Shown: positions 45,912 to 54,405 of the stretch, in pieces
How positions within the stretch are numbered: the first letter of the stretch is position 1
How the letters are laid out: the number at the start of each line of letters is the position of its first letter
Source of the DNA: CAVSWT01 sp963782985
GTDB taxonomy: Bacteria > Bacteroidota > Ignavibacteria > Ignavibacteriales > Ignavibacteriaceae
Length of the DNA: 64,000 bases
Reading direction: 5' to 3'
Assembly: GCA_963782985.1 (NCBI GenBank)
Contig: CAWALU010000002.1
Span: forward strand, 248,001 to 312,000
Translations under genes and position numbers: made by a program
The notes under the pieces: model-generated
The model's database searches: none
What the model was told of the DNA's origin: nothing
Seen by the model: only the letters and a program-made list of their open reading frames with translations

Positions 45912-45927
45912 CTACGCTAAAGCTTCG
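45912..45927 (+). repeat. Left inverted end of the element
   Basis: CTACGCTAAAGCTTCG; the reverse complement of 46291-46306 is CTATGCTAAAGCTTCG, one mismatch in 16. Contains the palindrome AAGCTT. Confidence 0.65.
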
Positions 45928-46016
45928 ATTGGTTTTGCCAATCTATTTTTAATCTTCGATTGGTTTTGTCAATTTATTATTAAGATTATATTGGTTTTGT
46001 TAATCTTAAAATTTAT
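45924..46016 (+). repeat. Three tandem 31-bp imperfect hairpin repeats
   Basis: TTCGATTGGTTTTG begins at 45924 and 45955 and a variant at 45986, an exact 31-base period. Each unit holds ATTGG-TTTTG-CCAAT or a variant with one or two G-T pairs, so each can form a small hairpin. The decay increases from the first to the third unit. There are no unique spacers, so it is not a CRISPR array. Confidence 0.65.
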
Positions 46017-46048
46017 GTGAATTTCCAAAATAGGTAAAAATTATTTTT

Positions 46049-46306
46049 ATGTGGTATGTGTACTTTTTAAAAAGCCAAATTAAAGATTTTCTTTATGTCG
46101 GCTCTACAAATGATTTTAATTGAAGAGTAAACGAACATAATGAAGGTAAGTGTAAATCTTCAAGTCCTTACAAGCCTTTCAAATTAGATGCATATATTGC
46201 TTTACAAACCGAATTGCAAGCTCGTGAACTGGAAAAATATTTCAAAACTGGCTCAGGCAAAGCGGTATTGAAAAAGAGAATTTTAACAGACGAAGCTTTA
46301 GCATAG
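46049..46306 (+). pseudogene. GIY-YIG nuclease (UPF0213-like) with internal TGA
   Basis: 86 codons from ATG 46049 to TAG 46306. Residues 1-24 read MWYVYFLK (GIY element), then LYVGSTNDFN (YIG element). Codon 25 is TGA (46121-46123), where family members usually have an Arg or Lys-Arg. The frame then continues intact: RVNEHNEGK, SPYKPFKLDAYIAL, ARELEKYFKTGSGKAVLKKR. Only one stop breaks an otherwise normal small nuclease, so inactivation is recent or an error. TGA is used as a normal stop by other genes here, so recoding is unlikely. Confidence 0.85.
46291..46306 (-). repeat. Right inverted end of the element
   Basis: Pairs with 45912-45927 (15 of 16). It also encodes the last residues (DEALA) and stop of the GIY-YIG frame, so the end of the element and the gene coincide. 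Confidence 0.65.
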
Positions 46307-46310
46307 TCTG

Positions 46311-46325
46311 TCCCTCTCTTTCCGC
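46311..46325 (+). repeat. Direct repeat, right copy of tRNA-Ser 3' end
   Basis: Identical 15 bases to 45893-45907, lying five bases after the stop of the GIY-YIG frame; no tRNA accompanies this copy. Confidence 0.75.
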
Positions 46326-46428
46326 ACTTAAAATTTAGAATCCTATTTTTTGTTTGATAATTTGTTAACGGAAACTTCACGAAAGCCTTACTCATCACTG
46401 TAATTTTTCGTAATATGATTGAACTTTC

Positions 46429-46499
46429 GTAGAGACAAGGCGCTGACTTGTCTCAATTAAAATGAGACAACCACATAATGACGCCCGACTTAGCTCTAC
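46429..46499. repeat. Intergenic palindromic repeat with GTAGAG/CTCTAC ends
   Basis: Outer arms GTAGAG (46429-46434) and CTCTAC (46494-46499); inside, GAGACAAG (46432-46439) pairs with CTTGTCTC (46447-46454), and TGTCTCA/TGAGACA form an alternative stem. The same GTAGAGAC ends recur at 57777-57834 and 57969-57978, so this is a dispersed repeat family. The remaining bases from 46326 to 46568 hold nothing else recognisable. Confidence 0.55.
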
Positions 46500-46568
46500 A
46501 AATGAATGTAACATACCTTCCAATCTTTTTTCTTAAATTTCCAAACTAACTTTTCAAAATAAATATTA

Positions 46569-47906
46569 ATGATAAGCGTAAAAAAAAGTATTTATAAAAC
46601 TTTTGAATTAGCGTACCCGGTTATTATTGGTCAGCTTGGAATAATAATGATGGGAGTAGTTGATAGTATAATGGTCGGCGAATTGGGAGCCGTACAGTTA
46701 GCGGCGGCTTCATTAGCTAACAGCATTTTTTTTCTGATATTAATTATCGGATTAGGAATCTCCAGCGCCGTTACGCCGTTAGTTGCCATTTCTGTGGGCG
46801 CTAAAAAGTTTGAACAATGCGGAATATATTTTCGGCAATCTCTGCTCGTTAATTTGACGGTTGGGATTATTTTAACCGCTATAATTTTTTTTCTCGCCGA
46901 TGCTCTCAAATATTTTAATCAGCCGGAAGCGGTGGTTTTATCAGCAAGTCCATATCTAAAAATATTATCAACTACTGTTATTCCGCTTATGCTTTTCCAA
47001 ACATACAAGCAATTTATTGAAGGTCTTTCCGTTATGAAACCTTCAATGGTTGTAACTTTATCTGCAAATATTATTAATGTAATTACAAATTGGATTTTCA
47101 TTTTTGGAAATTTAGGTATGCCTGCCTTAGGTTTAAACGGCGCGGGCATAGCTACTTTATTTTCCAGAATATTTATGGGCGCCGCTTTGATGGTTTATGT
47201 TATGAAGAAAGAAAAATTTAAAATCTACGACGTTACTTTTCATTTTAAAAATATTAATTATCCAGTAATTAAAAAGATTTTAAACTTAGGATTGCCCAGC
47301 GGCTTTCAATATTTTTTTGAAACGGGAGCTTTTACTTTTGCCGTTATTATGATTGGCTGGCTTGGCGCAAAACAATTGGCGGCGCATCAAATTGCAATTA
47401 ACCTTGCGTCAATTTCTTTTATGGCTGTATTGGGAATTTCGGCTGCCGGCGGAATACGAGTTGGAAATGCGGTTGGCAAGCAAAGCACGGAAGAAATACG
47501 CCGCGCAGGTTTTACAGCTTTGCTTTGCGGAATTTTTTTAATGATTACATCGGGAATTATTTTTATTTTTATGCGAAACATACTCCCCACTTTTTATATA
47601 GATGATGAGCAGGTAATTCAAATAGCATCGTCATTAATAATTATAGCGGCGCTGTTTCAAATTTCGGATGGGATACAAGGTGTGGGAATCGGAATTTTAA
47701 GAGGATTAACCGACGTAAAAATTCCAACTATAATTACATTTATTTCTTATTGGATTATCGGTTTGCCGGTTGGTTATTTATTTGGATTTGTTTGGAATAT
47801 GGGCGTGCAAGGAATTTGGATTGGTTTGTCGCTTGGATTAACATCGTCCGCAATTTTGCTCACAATCCGTTTCAATACTAAAAGCAAGCAGCGAATTGCC
47901 ATTTGA
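46569..47906 (+). CDS. MATE family efflux transporter
   Basis: 445 residues, 12 hydrophobic segments, the standard size. The N-terminal AYPVIIGQLGIIMMGVVDSI and the mirrored C-terminal half (GLPSGFQYFFETGAFTFAV) are the two halves typical of MATE/NorM proteins, which export cationic drugs or toxins with Na+ or H+. Substrate unknown. Stands alone; convergent with the S9 peptidase gene with a shared terminator between. Confidence 0.93.
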   Translation: MISVKKSIYKTFELAYPVIIGQLGIIMMGVVDSIMVGELGAVQLAAASLANSIFFLILIIGLGISSAVTPLVAISVGAKKFEQCGIYFRQSLLVNLTVGIILTAIIFFLADALKYFNQPEAVVLSASPYLKILSTTVIPLMLFQTYKQFIEGLSVMKPSMVVTLSANIINVITNWIFIFGNLGMPALGLNGAGIATLFSRIFMGAALMVYVMKKEKFKIYDVTFHFKNINYPVIKKILNLGLPSGFQYFFETGAFTFAVIMIGWLGAKQLAAHQIAINLASISFMAVLGISAAGGIRVGNAVGKQSTEEIRRAGFTALLCGIFLMITSGIIFIFMRNILPTFYIDDEQVIQIASSLIIIAALFQISDGIQGVGIGILRGLTDVKIPTIITFISYWIIGLPVGYLFGFVWNMGVQGIWIGLSLGLTSSAILLTIRFNTKSKQRIAI

Positions 47907-48086
47907 AAAATCGCTTCTAATATTTCTTAGGATAAGATTTCCTACAATATTTAAATACTGCGTAAGTGAAGAAAATTTTCGTTTGCAAAAATTATGAGTT
48001 AGGATGTAAAGACGTTGTGCCAACTTCTCATTAAACTTTTTTATGAAATTATTTATCATTTAAAATGGGTTTGTTGGCGTTAAGAT

Positions 48087-48122
48087 GTGAGGTTCACCTT
48101 TTAGGTGAGCCTCACTTTTCTG
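48087..48122. terminator. Bidirectional terminator hairpin
   Basis: GTGAGGTTCACCT (48087-48099) pairs with AGGTGAGCCTCAC (48103-48115), one T-G pair, three-base loop, followed by TTTTCTGTT. It separates convergent MATE and S9 peptidase genes. The rest of the 247-base gap shows nothing. Confidence 0.75.
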
Positions 48123-48153
48123 TTCACTTCAATACTATTAATAAATTCTTTTT

Positions 48154-50772
48154 TCATTTTTCATTTGGATATAAATCATTGTACCATTGCGGCTGATCTT
48201 TTAAATATTTATCAAACCATGCGATGATACTTTTTGTCCACAATTTCCTTTTTCCGTATTCCATTATGTGATGGTCTTGTCCTTCAACTTCAATAAAATC
48301 AACAGGCTTGCCAAGTAGTTTTAACGCAGTAAACATTTGAATTGACTGTCCAGTAGGCACGTTAGTATCCTCCATTCCGTGAAGAAGTAAAAGGGGAGTG
48401 GAGATTTTATCAGCGTTAAAAAGCGGGCTTCTATCAATATAAATATCCTTTCGATTCCATGGAAAGGCTTCGGCAGTTGCTCCCGCGCTGTATGTATAGC
48501 CCCAATAGCCTTCGCCCCAATATCCGGCAAGCGAGCTGATGCCGGCGTGTGCAACAGCAACGGCGAATATTTTTGTCTTTGTTAATAAGTTCATTGTTAA
48601 AAACCCGCCGTAAGATGCGCCGATACATCCAACTTTACTTGAATCAACAAAAAGATGCGCGGCTAAAAATTGTTTCGTTCCCGTTATAACTTCTTGCGCG
48701 GTTTTCTCGCCCCAATCGTTTACATGATGGGCGGCAAATTTTTGCCCGTATCCAATTGCTCCACTTGGCTGAAGAATATAAACAACGTAACCGTTAGCCG
48801 CCCAAATATTTGCTGGATATCTTCCTTCAAAGTTTTGTTCAACCGGCGTTGTGCCGCCGTAGTAATTAACTATGCAAGGATATTTTTTTGTGTTGTCAAA
48901 GTTTGGCGGATAATAAATTCTGCCGTCAATGGTTTCATTTCTCTCATTTCTAAATGTCCAGCTCTCAGTTTTTCCAAGCTTTATATTTTTATAAGATGAC
49001 TGAGTTGGGTTGTAAATTAATTTTGATTTTCGATTTTCTAAATCAACTACGTAAGCCATATCCGGAGTTGTTACGCTTGAACCTGTATAGATAGCGAGTG
49101 AATTTTTAGTTGAGTAATCAATTAATTTTACAACATCAGCCGACAAATTTATTTCTTTAAATTCCTTTGAATTTAAATTAAACTCATAAACATTTTCAAA
49201 TGTTTTATCAACGGTACGAAAATAAATTACTTCATCGCCGCTCCAGTATGCATCTAAAATAGCCGGATTAAAATTTTTTGTGATTGGATTTACTTGCTTT
49301 GTTTTCAAATCGTAAATAAATGCCTGCGTATTAAATTTGTTCGGAGTTTGATCGGATGAAGTGGCAACCGATAATCCATTAAATATTTCTTGATTTCCGG
49401 TTATTAATATCTTTTCTGCGTTTGGCGAAAACTGAGCTGAGCCTCCCCAATATTGACTGAACAAAGAATCAACAAACATATTTGCTAAATTGAGAATGTA
49501 ATAAGTAGAGAAACTGTAAGGCTGTTTTTTATAATCATATTTTGAAATTGAGAATATAATTTTCTTTCCGTCCCGGCTTATGTTATTTACTGATGTTGTA
49601 TTTTCTCCGGCGGTTAATTTTTGTTTTGTAAGCTGAGGATAATTTAACAAGTATAAAAAAGATTTGTCTTTTGAATTAGGGAGACGATCTCCCAATTCAT
49701 CCAATTTTATTAACCCGGTTTTATTTCCTTTTGCTTTTTCTGTTATTGAATAAATCAGATAACTTCCATCGGGCGACCAATTATAGCTTCCGAAATTTTC
49801 GACATCCTCTAAAAGTTTTGTTACCTCTCCATTTTGTAAATCATTCATCCAAAGCGTTGTATTATTTTTTTCAGATGTTGTATAAGTTATTTTTTCTCCC
49901 TTCGGATACCAGCTAAGCGAGGAAATATTTATTCCTCCTCTAAAAGTTTGAAAGCGAGAACCATCTTTTGCGTTAAAAATTTCGATCCAGTTTTCTTTGC
50001 TCGCGCCATTATCATTTACTTGCGCAATTTGAATTGCCGACAACTTTCCATCCGGTGAAATTGACACCGAACTAATCTTTGGATCGTCAAGTAAATTATT
50101 TATTGAAGTATTTTTTGTCGGACTAATTGAAGATGTTAATTCGGATTCTTTAAAAGTGGAATCTATAATTAAAGCCGATTCAATTTTCCAATTATTAATT
50201 TTAGGAGAATTAGCATTTAAAGTTTTTAAAATTAAAATATGTTTGCCGGTTTCTAATTTTAATTCCTTTATTACTTTTTCATTTTCACAATTAAGCGTGT
50301 CGCCGCCGCTTAAATTTATTTTATCTTTTGTATGAATTAAATTCCCATCTAAAAAAAGTTCAAACGGCTGACATGATTTAATTTCAATGCTTGCATTAAT
50401 CCATCGCTCAGCGTTAAGGTAAGCGGCGAGATATGCTACTTGCGGAGATGAGCTGTCTTTTGTTGAATTTATTTTTATCTCGCCAAAATCAGAGAGTAAT
50501 TCTTTCCAGGTATAATTAGAATTTTTATTCCAATTATAAACTTCACCTTTTGTTGGTTCAAGATTTTGAATATTTATATCTTCAAATGTTAAAATTGATT
50601 TTAATGCTGAGGTAGAATCTTTCATCATCGCTGGATATTCTAAATTTACCGAACCGAGCAAAAGCCATTCATCAATAAACTTTTTAGTATTATACGCCGG
50701 ATTTTCTTTTGAAAAAATAATTGAAGTAAAAAATAAAATTGATATAAGAATAAAAAACTTTAGAGCGCTCAT
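48154..50772 (-). CDS. S9 family prolyl oligopeptidase (dipeptidyl peptidase/acylaminoacyl type)
   Basis: 872 residues from ATG 50772, which has GGGAG at the right distance; an in-frame TTG four codons upstream overlaps that site. Signal peptide about 1-22. The middle (about 220-580) is a WD40/TolB-like propeller (ISPDGKLSAI, WSPDGSYLIYS). The C-terminal 260 residues are an alpha/beta hydrolase: Ser in GASYGGFL, Asp in HGMEDTNVP, His in GQDHHI. Removes dipeptides or acyl-amino acids from peptides in the periplasm; a 100-residue N-terminal beta domain is extra. Confidence 0.9.
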   Translation of the reverse strand: MSALKFFILISILFFTSIIFSKENPAYNTKKFIDEWLLLGSVNLEYPAMMKDSTSALKSILTFEDINIQNLEPTKGEVYNWNKNSNYTWKELLSDFGEIKINSTKDSSSPQVAYLAAYLNAERWINASIEIKSCQPFELFLDGNLIHTKDKINLSGGDTLNCENEKVIKELKLETGKHILILKTLNANSPKINNWKIESALIIDSTFKESELTSSISPTKNTSINNLLDDPKISSVSISPDGKLSAIQIAQVNDNGASKENWIEIFNAKDGSRFQTFRGGINISSLSWYPKGEKITYTTSEKNNTTLWMNDLQNGEVTKLLEDVENFGSYNWSPDGSYLIYSITEKAKGNKTGLIKLDELGDRLPNSKDKSFLYLLNYPQLTKQKLTAGENTTSVNNISRDGKKIIFSISKYDYKKQPYSFSTYYILNLANMFVDSLFSQYWGGSAQFSPNAEKILITGNQEIFNGLSVATSSDQTPNKFNTQAFIYDLKTKQVNPITKNFNPAILDAYWSGDEVIYFRTVDKTFENVYEFNLNSKEFKEINLSADVVKLIDYSTKNSLAIYTGSSVTTPDMAYVVDLENRKSKLIYNPTQSSYKNIKLGKTESWTFRNERNETIDGRIYYPPNFDNTKKYPCIVNYYGGTTPVEQNFEGRYPANIWAANGYVVYILQPSGAIGYGQKFAAHHVNDWGEKTAQEVITGTKQFLAAHLFVDSSKVGCIGASYGGFLTMNLLTKTKIFAVAVAHAGISSLAGYWGEGYWGYTYSAGATAEAFPWNRKDIYIDRSPLFNADKISTPLLLLHGMEDTNVPTGQSIQMFTALKLLGKPVDFIEVEGQDHHIMEYGKRKLWTKSIIAWFDKYLKDQPQWYNDLYPNEK

Positions 50773-50910
50773 AAAATCTCCCAATTACAGTAATTAAAAT
50801 TCAGTTTCATCAAAAATAAAAAATTAAGCAGATTTATTCGCACATATTAATTAGTATATTTTTTTTATTTTATGTTGAAACTAAAAGCAGGAAAATAAAA
50901 CGGAGATAAA

Positions 50911-51444
50911 ATGGTAAAGCTAATAAAGTTCATCGCGCTATTAATTTTCCTTGCAGGTTTAACGCTTAATGCACAGGAAAAGATTTTACGATCAAATGAG
51001 ACATCTACAAATAATGAAATTAAATCTCATAAGTTTGATCCCAACCGAGACGCAGAAAAAGACATTAGCTCCGCAATTATAGAAGCTCAAAAAACTAACA
51101 GGCGAATTTTGCTTGACGTGGGCGGCGAGTGGTGTATTTGGTGTCATCGTCTTGATACTTTATTTGCAGACAACCCCGCGCTAAGAAATTTTAGAGATAA
51201 AAATTACATAACGGTAAAGGTTAATTACAGTCCCGAAAATAAAAACGAAAAAGTTCTATCAAAATATCCGAAGGTTGCCGGGTATCCTCATTTATTTGTG
51301 CTTAACAAAAAAGGTAAGCTGCTTCATTCTCAAAATACCGGAGATTTGGAATCAGGAAAAGGACATGATAAAAACAAAGTAATGGCATTTTTGAAAAAGT
51401 GGGCGCCTAATAATTCTTCCGGGAAACTTCTAAAAAATCAATGA
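50911..51444 (+). CDS. Secreted thioredoxin-like protein
   Basis: 177 residues with signal peptide (about 1-21, LNAQ) and strong ribosome site CGGAGA. The thioredoxin fold holds GEWCIWCHRLD (active CxxC) at about 70-80 and the cis-Pro in VAGYPHLFVLN. Related to the thioredoxin_7/DUF255-like group, whose members reduce or isomerise disulphides in the periplasm. It could serve c-type cytochrome maturation, keeping the CxxCH cysteines reduced, but that link is inference. Confidence 0.88.
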   Translation: MVKLIKFIALLIFLAGLTLNAQEKILRSNETSTNNEIKSHKFDPNRDAEKDISSAIIEAQKTNRRILLDVGGEWCIWCHRLDTLFADNPALRNFRDKNYITVKVNYSPENKNEKVLSKYPKVAGYPHLFVLNKKGKLLHSQNTGDLESGKGHDKNKVMAFLKKWAPNNSSGKLLKNQ

Positions 51445-51682
51445 ATGTTATCCTGAGTTACCGTAAGAATTACTACTTTAGAATCTGTCATTAAGCGGGA
51501 AACTTTTTTAATTTTAGATAACGCCAGCATAAACAAGGTTCTTTCTGAATGACAACCACCCTGATAAAGCGGTCGTTAGTTGTTTATCGAAGGATGATTA
51601 TTTTTAACTTATTAAAGTCGACTAGCGCTGTTTGATATTTTGAATTCATAAAAGATAATTTATCAGAAGTTTCAATAATACA

Positions 51683-53413
51683 TTAATAATTTTGAATAGG
51701 ATTTGTATCAATAAAATTTTTAATATCAAAATCAGTTTCAACTTTTGTAGCGCTCCAATGCCTATTTTGCGTCAACTTTGAATAGAGATGATCTTTATTT
51801 TGATAATTCTTTAAATAAAAAATTCTTACAGTGTTACGATTTTTAATAAGCCAGTTCAATGTTATCTTCATTTTTTCAAGATCTTCTGCAGTGGGCAGAA
51901 TGTTTGTTTGAAAAGTATTTTCATAAAAATCATTTAATGCTTCTTCAAATAAATCTTTTTTATTCAAGGCATTATTTTTAATAAAAATTTTACCTTCTCG
52001 CATCATAATATAATCGCACTGAAACCCGCCATTAATTTCAAACAACACATTAGCAGAATTAACCGGCTCTGCAAGCAAGGAAGATTTATGAGTTTGAGAA
52101 AGAATTAAATCGATAACTTCTTTCACTTCCGCGGCTCGTTCAAATTTTTCTTGATCAGAATAAAATTTCATTTTGTTAATTAAGCGAGCAACGGCAAACT
52201 GATTTTTGCCGTAAAGAAATTCATAAATTTTCGAAAGCTCTTCGTCGTAAGTTTCTTTATTTTTATTTATACAAGGCGCCGTGCATCTTTCTATTTCTGC
52301 AAGAAAGCAGCCGCGGTGATTATTAAATTCTTTTTCTTCGCATTCGCGTAATGAGAAAGTTTTATTTAGGATTTCCAAAACCTTAACGGCTTTCTTCCGC
52401 GAAATAAAAAGTCCGAAATAATCATTGCCGTCAAAATCAAAATGATTGCAAATTTCAATTAAAGGAAATTCATAATTATTAATTACTCGCAAAAAATATT
52501 TATTGCCGTATTCTTTTAATTGCAAGTTATGTTTTGGGTTACTTAGCTTAATTGATTCCGCCTCTGACAGCAGCGCAGTTAATTCTGTATTTGTAATTTC
52601 AATTTTTAATCTGGAAGCCTGCTTAACAATTTTTTTTGCTTTCCGCGTGGCGTTAGATGAGAAGTAAGACTTAACTCTGTTCTTTAATGATTTGGCTTTG
52701 CCGATATAAATAATTTCATTTTTTGAATTTAGAAAATAATAATTACCCGGCGCATCGGGGAGCGACGCAATATCGTTATTTAATTTTTTGCTGATATTTG
52801 GTCTATTAATTTGCGCGGAAGGAAAGAATTGAAAATTTATTAATTCTTCGACATTAACAAGCTCATGTTTTTCTTTCAACACATTTAACATTTTCAACAA
52901 TACTTTTGCAGTTACTTCAGCGTCGCCTGACGCTCTATGTGCCTCTTTATTTTTTAGCCGCAAATGATTTGCAACTGAGCTAAGCGATTTGCTTTTTAAT
53001 TCGGGAAATAATCTTCGCGCTAATTTAACGGTGCAAACTCCGGTGTTTCTTATTTCATCTCTGCCGCAATAAATTAATTCTTTTTTTAAAAAACTGTTGT
53101 CGAATGAAAGGTTGTGAGCGATTATAATATCTTCATCAATAAAACTTATAAGTTGGTCGGCTACGTCTTCAAAAAAAGGAGCGTCATAAACATCGTCATC
53201 ATTAATTCCGGTAAGGTTGGTAATGTAGAATGGAATTCGTCTGCCGGGATTTATAAACGTATTAAACCTGTCGACAATTTTTAAATTTGAAATTTTAACT
53301 AAAGCTATTTCAATTATTTTATTGTTGTAAGGTGAAAGCCCGGTGGTTTCAACGTCAAAAATACAAAACGCCGCTTGCTCAATTGGAGTTGAATAAATTT
53401 TTTCAAAATTCAT
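51683..53413 (-). CDS. DnaQ-type exonuclease fused to UvrC-like GIY-YIG nuclease
   Basis: 576 residues. Residues 13-180 are a DEDDh 3'-5' exonuclease: Asp20 and Glu22 in FDVETTGLS, Asp in IIAHNLSFDN, and HRASGDAEVT with the last His and Asp. Residues about 215-300 are a GIY-YIG domain like UvrC (GNYYFLNSKN, IYIGKAKSLKNR, catalytic Glu in ALLSEAESIKL), then a UvrC-like middle with a Cys cluster (RGCFLAEIERCTAPC). Similar fusions exist in Bacteroidota and Actinobacteria. Predicted DNA repair nuclease; the C-terminal RNase H-like half of UvrC is absent. Confidence 0.9.
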   Translation of the reverse strand: MNFEKIYSTPIEQAAFCIFDVETTGLSPYNNKIIEIALVKISNLKIVDRFNTFINPGRRIPFYITNLTGINDDDVYDAPFFEDVADQLISFIDEDIIIAHNLSFDNSFLKKELIYCGRDEIRNTGVCTVKLARRLFPELKSKSLSSVANHLRLKNKEAHRASGDAEVTAKVLLKMLNVLKEKHELVNVEELINFQFFPSAQINRPNISKKLNNDIASLPDAPGNYYFLNSKNEIIYIGKAKSLKNRVKSYFSSNATRKAKKIVKQASRLKIEITNTELTALLSEAESIKLSNPKHNLQLKEYGNKYFLRVINNYEFPLIEICNHFDFDGNDYFGLFISRKKAVKVLEILNKTFSLRECEEKEFNNHRGCFLAEIERCTAPCINKNKETYDEELSKIYEFLYGKNQFAVARLINKMKFYSDQEKFERAAEVKEVIDLILSQTHKSSLLAEPVNSANVLFEINGGFQCDYIMMREGKIFIKNNALNKKDLFEEALNDFYENTFQTNILPTAEDLEKMKITLNWLIKNRNTVRIFYLKNYQNKDHLYSKLTQNRHWSATKVETDFDIKNFIDTNPIQNY

Positions 53414-53597
53414 TTCGTTAATTTATTATTTACTGCAGATAGTTTCAAAACATTTTTCTTCACTTAAAAAAATAATAAAGACTAAGCGGAAAATATTTGT
53501 TGTGATGCCGCCGCTTCTGAACAACGGTTATAAGTATTCATTTTCTTTTTATTTACTTCATTTATAAATATATTTCAAAACAAAAAAAGCGAGTCTT

Positions 53598-54401
53598 ATG
53601 TCGACAATTAATCTACTTTTTATTGGTGATATTATTGGCAAGCCAGGGTTAACATTAGTGGAATCATGGCTGCCGAGTTTAATTCAAAAATACAAACCTG
53701 ATTTAGTAATTGCCAACGGGGAAAATGTTTCCGACGGTAAAGGCTGCACCGAGAAGGAAGGCAAAATATTATTTGATTTGGGCATTCACGTTATAACCGG
53801 CGGAAACCATACATGGGATAAATATCAATCTCAAGATTATTTAAAAGCTGAACCCCGAAGTTTGCGTCCATTAAATTATCCCAAGGGTACGCATGGGAAT
53901 GGTTACTACGTTGCCGATACAAAAAAAGGAAAAGTAGCAGTTGTAAATATGCAGGGCAGAACTTTTATGGCGACAATTGATTGCCCATTTAGAACCGCTG
54001 ATTGGGTCGTTTCAAAATTACGAAATGAAACCAAGGTTATTTTTATGGATTTTCATGCCGAGGCTACGGCGGAGAAAATGGCAATGGCTCATCATCTTGA
54101 TGGGAAAATTAGCGTGTTAGTCGGAACTCATACGCACGTTCAAACAGCCGATGAAAGAATTTTCCCTAAAGGCACAGCATTTATAACCGACGTTGGTATG
54201 ACCGGACCCTATGATTCAGTTATTGGAATGAAAACGGTCGCCGCTTTAAATAGATTTATTTTTCAAACTCCGCAGCGTTATGAAACTGCCGAAGGCGAAG
54301 TTCATCTTTGCGGAATGTTTTTTAAAGTTGATTCGGAAACAGGCAAAACATTGGAACTTGAAAGAATTACCTTTCCTGAGTTTGTGAAAAAAGTCGATTA
54401 A
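53598..54401 (+). CDS. YmdB-family metallophosphoesterase (TIGR00282)
   Basis: 267 residues. Metal motifs FIGDIIGKPG, ANGENVSDGKG, GGNHTWD, MDFHAEATAEK and VGTHTHVQTAD are those of YmdB, a dinuclear phosphodiesterase that acts on 2',3'-cyclic nucleotides or cAMP in the cytoplasm. It is the first gene of a tight plus-strand run with a DNA methyltransferase (four-base gap) and folD. Confidence 0.95.
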   Translation: MSTINLLFIGDIIGKPGLTLVESWLPSLIQKYKPDLVIANGENVSDGKGCTEKEGKILFDLGIHVITGGNHTWDKYQSQDYLKAEPRSLRPLNYPKGTHGNGYYVADTKKGKVAVVNMQGRTFMATIDCPFRTADWVVSKLRNETKVIFMDFHAEATAEKMAMAHHLDGKISVLVGTHTHVQTADERIFPKGTAFITDVGMTGPYDSVIGMKTVAALNRFIFQTPQRYETAEGEVHLCGMFFKVDSETGKTLELERITFPEFVKKVD

Positions 54402-54405
54402 TTCT

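Larger units (their letters stand above)
45893..46325 (+). mobile_element. tRNA-Ser-associated GIY-YIG mini-element
   Basis: A 15-base copy of the tRNA 3' end (45893-45907) recurs at 46311-46325, framing about 420 bases. Inside are imperfect inverted ends (45912-45927 and 46291-46306, 15 of 16 matching), three 31-base hairpin repeats, and a GIY-YIG nuclease-like frame with an internal stop. The arrangement is what site-specific insertion by a homing-type endonuclease at a tRNA 3' end would leave, with the tRNA restored. Mobility is inferred. Confidence 0.65.

Noticed and set aside
45924..46016. Possible CRISPR array
   Set aside because: The 31-base units are contiguous with no unique spacers and decay along the array; no cas genes are present.
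45826..46020. 64-codon plus-strand frame starting inside tRNA-Ser
   Set aside because: It is the translation of the tRNA and the hairpin repeats; such frames are a common false call over tRNA genes.
46168..46398. 76-codon minus-strand frame over the GIY-YIG gene
   Set aside because: The plus strand gives recognisable GIY-YIG motifs through the same bases; the minus frame has no family character.
51445..51682. Possible small gene or RNA between the thioredoxin-like and exonuclease genes
   Set aside because: No frame with a start, ribosome site and coding character, and no convincing hairpin with a T-run was found.
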